From: Runella sp.
GTDB taxonomy: Bacteria; Bacteroidota; Bacteroidia; Cytophagales; Spirosomataceae
Assembly: GCA_023254175.1 (NCBI GenBank)
Contig: JALQYJ010000020.1
Location: 1-64,000 of the forward strand
DNA length: 64,000 nt
Direction: 5' to 3'
Shown here: positions 59,384 through 64,000 of the stretch, piece after piece
Layout: the number at the start of each line of letters is the position of its first letter
How positions within the stretch are numbered: the first letter of the stretch is position 1
The notes under the pieces: model-generated
What the model saw: only the letters and a program-made list of their open reading frames with translations
Databases searched by the model: none
Told to the model about the DNA's origin: nothing
Program-made: the position numbers and the translations under genes

Positions 59384-59423
59384 AAAGGGATGTTGGAGTC
59401 GAAACAGCTCACAACATCCCTTT
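59384..59423. terminator. Bidirectional terminator
   Basis: AAAGGGATGTTG (59384-59395) pairs with CAACATCCCTTT (59412-59423), a perfect 12-bp stem with a 16-base loop. It lies between the convergent metallophosphoesterase and cytochrome-dehydrogenase genes. Confidence 0.8.
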
Positions 59424-59427
59424 CTTG

Positions 59428-61161
59428 TTATCTAGCCTTGCGCGAAAAGCCTACGACTTTGTAAAGTTTTCCGTCGGCTTTGGTGAAAACGTACATTTCA
59501 TTATCTAAACCAACACCGATATGAGGATCGGGTTTGGCGGGAGAAAGCAATTGAAAAAAGCCCGTAGGCTGGTTGTCAATCAAAAGCTCAATTTCTTGAA
59601 TATGAGCTTCTTTTCCTTGAATAAATTGTGCATTTTCTGCAAAGAAAATCCGCCCGTTGTTGATGTCAGTAAATACATACTTGCCTTGTAAATCAGGATT
59701 GGCTTTGCCCTGATACACAAAACCTCCTGCAATGGCCTTGCCCTCGTCGTGGTCGTATTGCATAATGGGATACGTATATTTTTGAGGAGGTTCGTTGGCG
59801 GGCAATGGAAAAACTTTGTCCATTCGTCCGCGCGGATTAATCATAAATGTTCCTTCGCGGTCGGGCCAGCCGTAATCTGCGCCCGCTTTCCCAAGGTTCA
59901 ACTCTTCGATGTTGGTTTGTCCAATGTCAGTAATGAGCATTTTTCCGTCAGGACTCCAGGCGATACGGTTGGGATTGCGAAATCCTCGACAAAACACCTC
60001 TTTGACGGTAGTTGGAGAGGTTGCGTTGGCATAAGGGTTACTTTCTGGAATACCATATCGACCGTTTCGGCTATTTTTTCCGAGGGGATCGATACGCAAC
60101 ACCGAACTCCACGCTCCGTTGGTACTGTTGCAAATGTGAGGAAAACCGTTTTCGGAAGCCCCGCCATCCCCAATACCGATGTACATCAAACCGTATTCTT
60201 TATCTCCTGCTTTGGCAAGGGGATTGAAGGTGATTTCTTGCATTCCGTGAATGGGCGAAACCATGTTGATACGAAATAACTCCCGCCCTTTAACCGAAAA
60301 AGGAATCGTGCCCGAATTGGCGATTTTCCACTCCGTGACTACCCATTGCAAAGTGACTTTGATGGAATCAGCATATCGAAAATCGGCCAAAGCACTGTTT
60401 GCTTTTTCGGTGTGCGTGGTATATAACAAGCCATTTTGGGAAAAATCAGGATGAAAAGCATAGCTTCCGAAGCCTGTTGCCAAGCCCGGAGAGGCAATAA
60501 ACTGAGGCCGTTCTTTACGAATATCGAAAGCAATATTCCACTGATTATTAATAAGTTCGTATAAGATTCCTTGCAAATCAGAGACAAAAACGCGGTCTTT
60601 TTCGCCTTTCAATACAAGCATTTTGTTGATGCGTGCCAATGGGGCTTTAGGGCCTGTGGCAGGAGCGGTTGAGAGGTAGTGAAGTTGTATTTGCCAACCT
60701 TCCTTTTTGATTTTGTTGGGCAAAGGGTCTAACACCGCTCCTATCGCTTCTTTATCGCGGGCTAGTTCCTTTTGATTTTTATGAATAAAAGCCAAGATAG
60801 CCTCAATTTCAGCTCTTTTAAGTTGAGTGAAGGGAGGCATGATTTGTTTATACTCTTCAAAAAGTTTGGTCAGGCGGGCATCTCCGCTGGCAAGCACCTC
60901 GGGGGCATTATGGATGACTTTTTTCAACCACTCGGCGGGTAATTCGGTCGTGGCTCGTTCTAAACTTGGCCCTATTCCTTTTTGAAGGAAATTATGACAA
61001 GTGGAGCAATTGGCCTGAAAAAGTTGCTGCCCTTTGGCCAGTATTTTGGTATCAGTAGTATAGGATGTTTGGGCAAATACATTCCATTGACTTAAGGAAA
61101 TGGCAAAAAATAGCCAATAAAAACGCTTTTTAAAAAAGAGTGTGAGGGGTTTTTGAAGCAT
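59428..61161 (-). CDS. Cytochrome c-glucose/sorbosone dehydrogenase fusion
   Basis: A 577-residue exported protein (signal region to about residue 31, ending VFAQ). Residues 36-125 are a small c-type cytochrome with the haem motif CSTCH (C52, C55, H56) and probable axial Met in KQIMPPF. Residues about 150-577 are a PQQ-type sugar-dehydrogenase propeller of the GSDH family (GIGDGGASENG, FCRGFRNPNRIAWSPDGKML, GADYGWPDREG). The layout suggests oxidation of a sugar in the periplasm with electrons passed to the attached haem. PQQ use is a family expectation. It is monocistronic. Confidence 0.88.
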   Translation of the reverse strand: MLQKPLTLFFKKRFYWLFFAISLSQWNVFAQTSYTTDTKILAKGQQLFQANCSTCHNFLQKGIGPSLERATTELPAEWLKKVIHNAPEVLASGDARLTKLFEEYKQIMPPFTQLKRAEIEAILAFIHKNQKELARDKEAIGAVLDPLPNKIKKEGWQIQLHYLSTAPATGPKAPLARINKMLVLKGEKDRVFVSDLQGILYELINNQWNIAFDIRKERPQFIASPGLATGFGSYAFHPDFSQNGLLYTTHTEKANSALADFRYADSIKVTLQWVVTEWKIANSGTIPFSVKGRELFRINMVSPIHGMQEITFNPLAKAGDKEYGLMYIGIGDGGASENGFPHICNSTNGAWSSVLRIDPLGKNSRNGRYGIPESNPYANATSPTTVKEVFCRGFRNPNRIAWSPDGKMLITDIGQTNIEELNLGKAGADYGWPDREGTFMINPRGRMDKVFPLPANEPPQKYTYPIMQYDHDEGKAIAGGFVYQGKANPDLQGKYVFTDINNGRIFFAENAQFIQGKEAHIQEIELLIDNQPTGFFQLLSPAKPDPHIGVGLDNEMYVFTKADGKLYKVVGFSRKAR

Positions 61162-61306
61162 ATCGTGAACAGATTTTCCTTAAAAAGAAAACAGATGGTA
61201 GGTCTATACTCAACTAGATTGAATTGGCTTCATTCTCTATAAAAATTTAATTTCAACGCTTGCTTCGCTTATTTTTTATGAAAAATCAAAATTCAATTTT
61301 TGGTTT
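61162..61306. other. Short AT-rich gap
   Basis: About 145 bases upstream of the cytochrome-dehydrogenase gene, presumably holding its promoter. I see no clear -33/-7 pair. Confidence 0.3.
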
Positions 61307-61682
61307 TCAGGGGATGTACGAATAAATAAAGGATTCGGTAGCATTCTTTTTAAAACACATAGAGAAAACTAGAATAAACATAATCTGGTTAGATAAGCTT
61401 TCGAGTGCTTTGGCATCGGCCTCATGGTGCCCTGCTTTCTTAAAATCGTAGTCACGCAAGTTGACGTGTACAACTGGCTTTTCGGAAATGGAGGGAGTTG
61501 GCCGATTAAGCAATCGATACTCACCCAATTGCAACTATGTTATGTATTGGCGGTTTCCGATAGAAGTGTGCTAACTCATGACTTAAAATCACGGCTAAGG
61601 TATTGGTAGAATCTTTACCAAACTCACGAAAAATATCAATTGCTTTCTGAACTAAAAGGAATATTCTACGTCTTGCATTCAT
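61307..61682 (-). pseudogene. Broken M48-like metallopeptidase
   Basis: Starting 4 bases after the mutS2 stop, one frame (61682-61521) reads through FGKDSTNTLAVILSHELAHF and then stops. HELAH is a zinc-protease HExxH motif, and FGKDSxNxLAxxLSHELAHxY is typical of a Bacteroidota M48-type family. A second, overlapping frame (61534-61307) continues with FKKAGHHEADAKALESL, resembling the distal ExxAD zinc ligand region. A frameshift thus separates the two, and signal peptide and C-terminal repeats are missing. Clearly non-functional as a protease. Confidence 0.6.
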
Positions 61683-61686
61683 CCCG

Positions 61687-63996
61687 TTATTTCATCTGAA
61701 CAATCGTCACTCCCGCACCGCCACGGTCGGGGTGTTCATCGGTCATTTTTCCTACTTGTTTGAATGTTTTGAGGTAATTACGAACCAATTGCCTCAAAAT
61801 ACCGTCACCTTTTCCGTGCACAATTCGTAATTCGTCGTAGCCCAGCATGATGGCGTTATTGATAAGTTCATCAAGCTCAATCATCGCTTCTTCACCCCGT
61901 TTTCCTCGAATATCAAGGTTGAAACTAAAATTGAGCATTTTCTCGTTCATGTCAATTCCTCCAAGGCGGATGCCCGCGCTTTTTTCGCCCGTAGCTTCTT
62001 TAAACGCCTTCTTTGACACCTTTTCCAAACGGTTTAATTTCACGTTTGATTTTAGGTCGCCAATCCGAATTTCGGCATCTTTCCCTTTCAACGCCAACAC
62101 CTCTCCTACCGTCGTTTGGCCTTTGATTCGGACAAAGCTACCAACGGCAATTTCTCCTTTTTCGGGTAAAAACTCCTCTTTTTCGGGTTCATTTACGGGT
62201 TGAAGCACGAGTTCTTTCTCCTCAAATTTTTCCAGTTCTTGGCGGACTTGCTTGGTAGGTTCGCGCTCGGCTTTGTTCTCCTTGATTTCACGAATTGTAT
62301 TCTCAATGCGTTGGTTAGTATCGGCCAACAATTGCTTCGCTTTCTGCTTGGCGTCGTTCAAAATTTTCTTTTGGTCGTTATCCAAACGTTGTTGCAAGGC
62401 TGTCGTTTCGGCCAATTGCTGGGCCAGTTTTCGTTCTTTGATACCCACTTCGAGGTTTTTTTCCGAAAAGACCTTTTTCTCAATTTCCAGTTCTTTAATC
62501 AACTTTTCAAAGTTGACCTGCTGAGAACCTAGTTTACCTTTTGCCCGCTGCACTACGGCCTTGGGCAATCCAATTTTTGAGGCAATTTCAAAGGCAAACG
62601 AACTCCCTGGTTTTCCTATTTCGAGTTCATAAAGTGGCTCTAAATGCTCCCCATCGTAACGCATCGCACCGTTGACCAATCCCTGCGTTTTATCGGCGTA
62701 GGTTTTGAGGTTGGTATAGTGGGTATTGATAACCCCGTACGCGCCTGATTTGGTCAAATCTTCCAGAATCGCTTCGGCAATCGCTCCTCCCAAACTTGGC
62801 TCGGTTCCTGTCCCAAATTCGTCAATCAAAAACAGTGTTTTTTTCTGGCTAAAGTTCAAGAAGTACTTCATATTGGTGAGGTGGCTACTGTACGTACTCA
62901 GGTCATTATCAAGGTTTTGCTCGTCACCAATATCAATGAACAGATGTTGGAAAAGTCCGATGGTTGAATCTTCCCGCATAGGAACCAACAGCCCGCACTG
63001 AAACATATATTGTACCAAACCAATGGTTTTTAGCGATACCGATTTTCCACCTGCGTTTGGGCCTGAAACGACCAAAATTCGTTGCTGCTGCGACAGTTGA
63101 ATAGTCAATGGTACTACCTTTCGGCCTTGTTTTTGGAATGATAAATACAACAAGGGGTGCCGCGCTTGCCGCCAATCTACCACGGGTTGATTCACAAATC
63201 TAGGCTGCGAGGCATCCAATAGCGACGCTAGTTTGGCCTTGGCTCTAATGAAATCAATCATGCCTAAAAACTGATACGCCCGCTGCAAATCGCTCAAATG
63301 TGGACGAATTTGGTTAGCTAATTGAATCAGAATACGGTTGACTTCGCGGCGCTCTGCATATTCCAACTCACGAATTTCGTTATTGGCGTCCAGTACTTCG
63401 GCAGGTTCCATAAAGAGCGTTTGACCCGTCGCTGATTCATCGTGGACAAACCCTTTTAATTTGCGCTTGTGCTCTGCAGAAATCGGAATCACCATGCGAC
63501 CATTACGCACCGTAAACGACACGTCATCGTTGACCCAGCCACTATTTTTGGCGTGTTTGAGGATAGATTCCAATTTTTTACGCACCGTTGCCGCCTCAGA
63601 AATCAGCCGTCGCCGAATATCTGCTAACTCAGGCGAGGCGTTGTCTTTCACCAAACCACGGTCATCAATAATGCGGTCGATAGAATCACTGACCGATTTC
63701 TCCACCTTCACATTCCCTGCTAACTCCCGTAAAAACGGGAAACGGTGATCTTCTTGGTCAGCCAAAAATTTTAACACCTGGCGAATCGTACGAAGTGATA
63801 ATTTCAGGTCATAAAACTCTTCCAAAGAAAGCAACATGCCTTCGATACGAATTTTGTCGAGGGCACTAGTCACGTCTAAGTAATTTTGGGCAGGAAACTC
63901 GCCCGAAGTTTCCTCCATAATCGCCTTCATCTCGGCGGTTTGGCGGGTAAGTTTATCAATGACGGCAAAATTGTCCGAAAAGCGAATCTTCTGCAC
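61687..63996 (-). CDS. mutS2: MutS2-type DNA endonuclease/ribosome-rescue ATPase (N-terminus outside window)
   Basis: The window holds 769 codons; the first part of the gene lies to the right of 64000, since MutS2 proteins start about 35 residues earlier and no genuine start is visible (the GTG at 63996 is only where the frame opens). Walker A is SGPNAGGKSVSLKTIG, Walker B FLIDEFGTGTEPSLGG. A long coiled coil with many Lys/Glu/Gln residues follows, then a KOW-like segment. The C-terminal Smr nuclease domain has the motifs LDIRGKRGEEA and IVHGKGDGILRQLV. MutS2 restrains recombination or splits collided ribosomes; which role applies here is not known. Confidence 0.95.
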   Translation of the reverse strand: MQKIRFSDNFAVIDKLTRQTAEMKAIMEETSGEFPAQNYLDVTSALDKIRIEGMLLSLEEFYDLKLSLRTIRQVLKFLADQEDHRFPFLRELAGNVKVEKSVSDSIDRIIDDRGLVKDNASPELADIRRRLISEAATVRKKLESILKHAKNSGWVNDDVSFTVRNGRMVIPISAEHKRKLKGFVHDESATGQTLFMEPAEVLDANNEIRELEYAERREVNRILIQLANQIRPHLSDLQRAYQFLGMIDFIRAKAKLASLLDASQPRFVNQPVVDWRQARHPLLYLSFQKQGRKVVPLTIQLSQQQRILVVSGPNAGGKSVSLKTIGLVQYMFQCGLLVPMREDSTIGLFQHLFIDIGDEQNLDNDLSTYSSHLTNMKYFLNFSQKKTLFLIDEFGTGTEPSLGGAIAEAILEDLTKSGAYGVINTHYTNLKTYADKTQGLVNGAMRYDGEHLEPLYELEIGKPGSSFAFEIASKIGLPKAVVQRAKGKLGSQQVNFEKLIKELEIEKKVFSEKNLEVGIKERKLAQQLAETTALQQRLDNDQKKILNDAKQKAKQLLADTNQRIENTIREIKENKAEREPTKQVRQELEKFEEKELVLQPVNEPEKEEFLPEKGEIAVGSFVRIKGQTTVGEVLALKGKDAEIRIGDLKSNVKLNRLEKVSKKAFKEATGEKSAGIRLGGIDMNEKMLNFSFNLDIRGKRGEEAMIELDELINNAIMLGYDELRIVHGKGDGILRQLVRNYLKTFKQVGKMTDEHPDRGGAGVTIVQMK

Positions 63997-64000
63997 GAAT

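Overview
The window is chromosomal DNA from a Bacteroidota bacterium, most likely of the order Cytophagales (Spirosomaceae/Runella-like; the genus is a guess). The evidence is a Bacteroidota-type 16S rRNA, promoters of the -33 TTTG / -7 TAnnTTTG class, a GLPGLI-family protein beside an outer-membrane beta-barrel receptor, a GT3-type glycogen synthase, and a large plant-polysaccharide locus with a SusD-like tail.

Layout. Positions 1-1126 hold the 5' three quarters of a 16S rRNA gene on the minus strand. It is preceded by three evenly spaced promoters (1293-1534) and a scarred stretch with an IS3-type remnant. From 2292 to 7282 come a DsbD-type reductase, an unknown lipoprotein, a decayed IS982-type transposase and a GH105 unsaturated-uronyl hydrolase. 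From 7466 to 13578 lies a minus-strand sulfur-assimilation cluster, transcribed DUF2490 - TauE/SafE permease - MetZ - CysH - CysD - CysN. It lacks an APS kinase, and the reductase has the APS-reductase cysteine set. Then come a DUF5009-type membrane protein and glycogen synthase, separated by a 27-bp perfect hairpin terminator.

Positions 17259-23470 form a four-gene operon: outer-membrane receptor, GLPGLI protein, histidine kinase, response regulator. A class IV aminotransferase and a DUF985 cupin follow. Next is a complete MacAB-TolC-like efflux set (25072-29450), then a DUF819 membrane protein, a glycosyltransferase, a DUF1801 protein, an M16 protease and a YigZ protein.

Positions 36465-54274 are a xylan-degradation cluster, all on the minus strand: GH10 xylanase, a small secreted protein, four genes carrying five intact CE1-type esterase domains plus a deleted sixth, an SGNH/type-B double esterase, two secreted GH43, GH127 and GH95. 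To its right, on the plus strand, are a GPH-family sugar symporter and a signal-less GH43, followed by an NrtR/AraR-type NUDIX regulator on the minus strand. Together they suggest extracytoplasmic de-esterification and debranching of acetylated or feruloylated glucuronoarabinoxylan, import of short oligosaccharides, and intracellular finishing. No SusC/SusD pair is present. However, the last codons of a SusD-like gene and its terminator survive at 54504-54631, and a receiver-domain scrap survives at about 36077-36151. The locus therefore looks like a PUL that has lost its uptake pair.

The right end holds a metallophosphoesterase, a cytochrome c-glucose/sorbosone dehydrogenase fusion, a broken M48-like peptidase and a MutS2 gene cut by the window edge. 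I found no CRISPR array, tRNA or prophage. The most noteworthy observations are the SusCD scar with its neighbouring palindromes, the amplified and partly decayed CE1 esterase array, the tandem rRNA promoters, the coupled DUF2490-TauE pair in the sulfur operon, and a small family of palindromic intergenic repeats.
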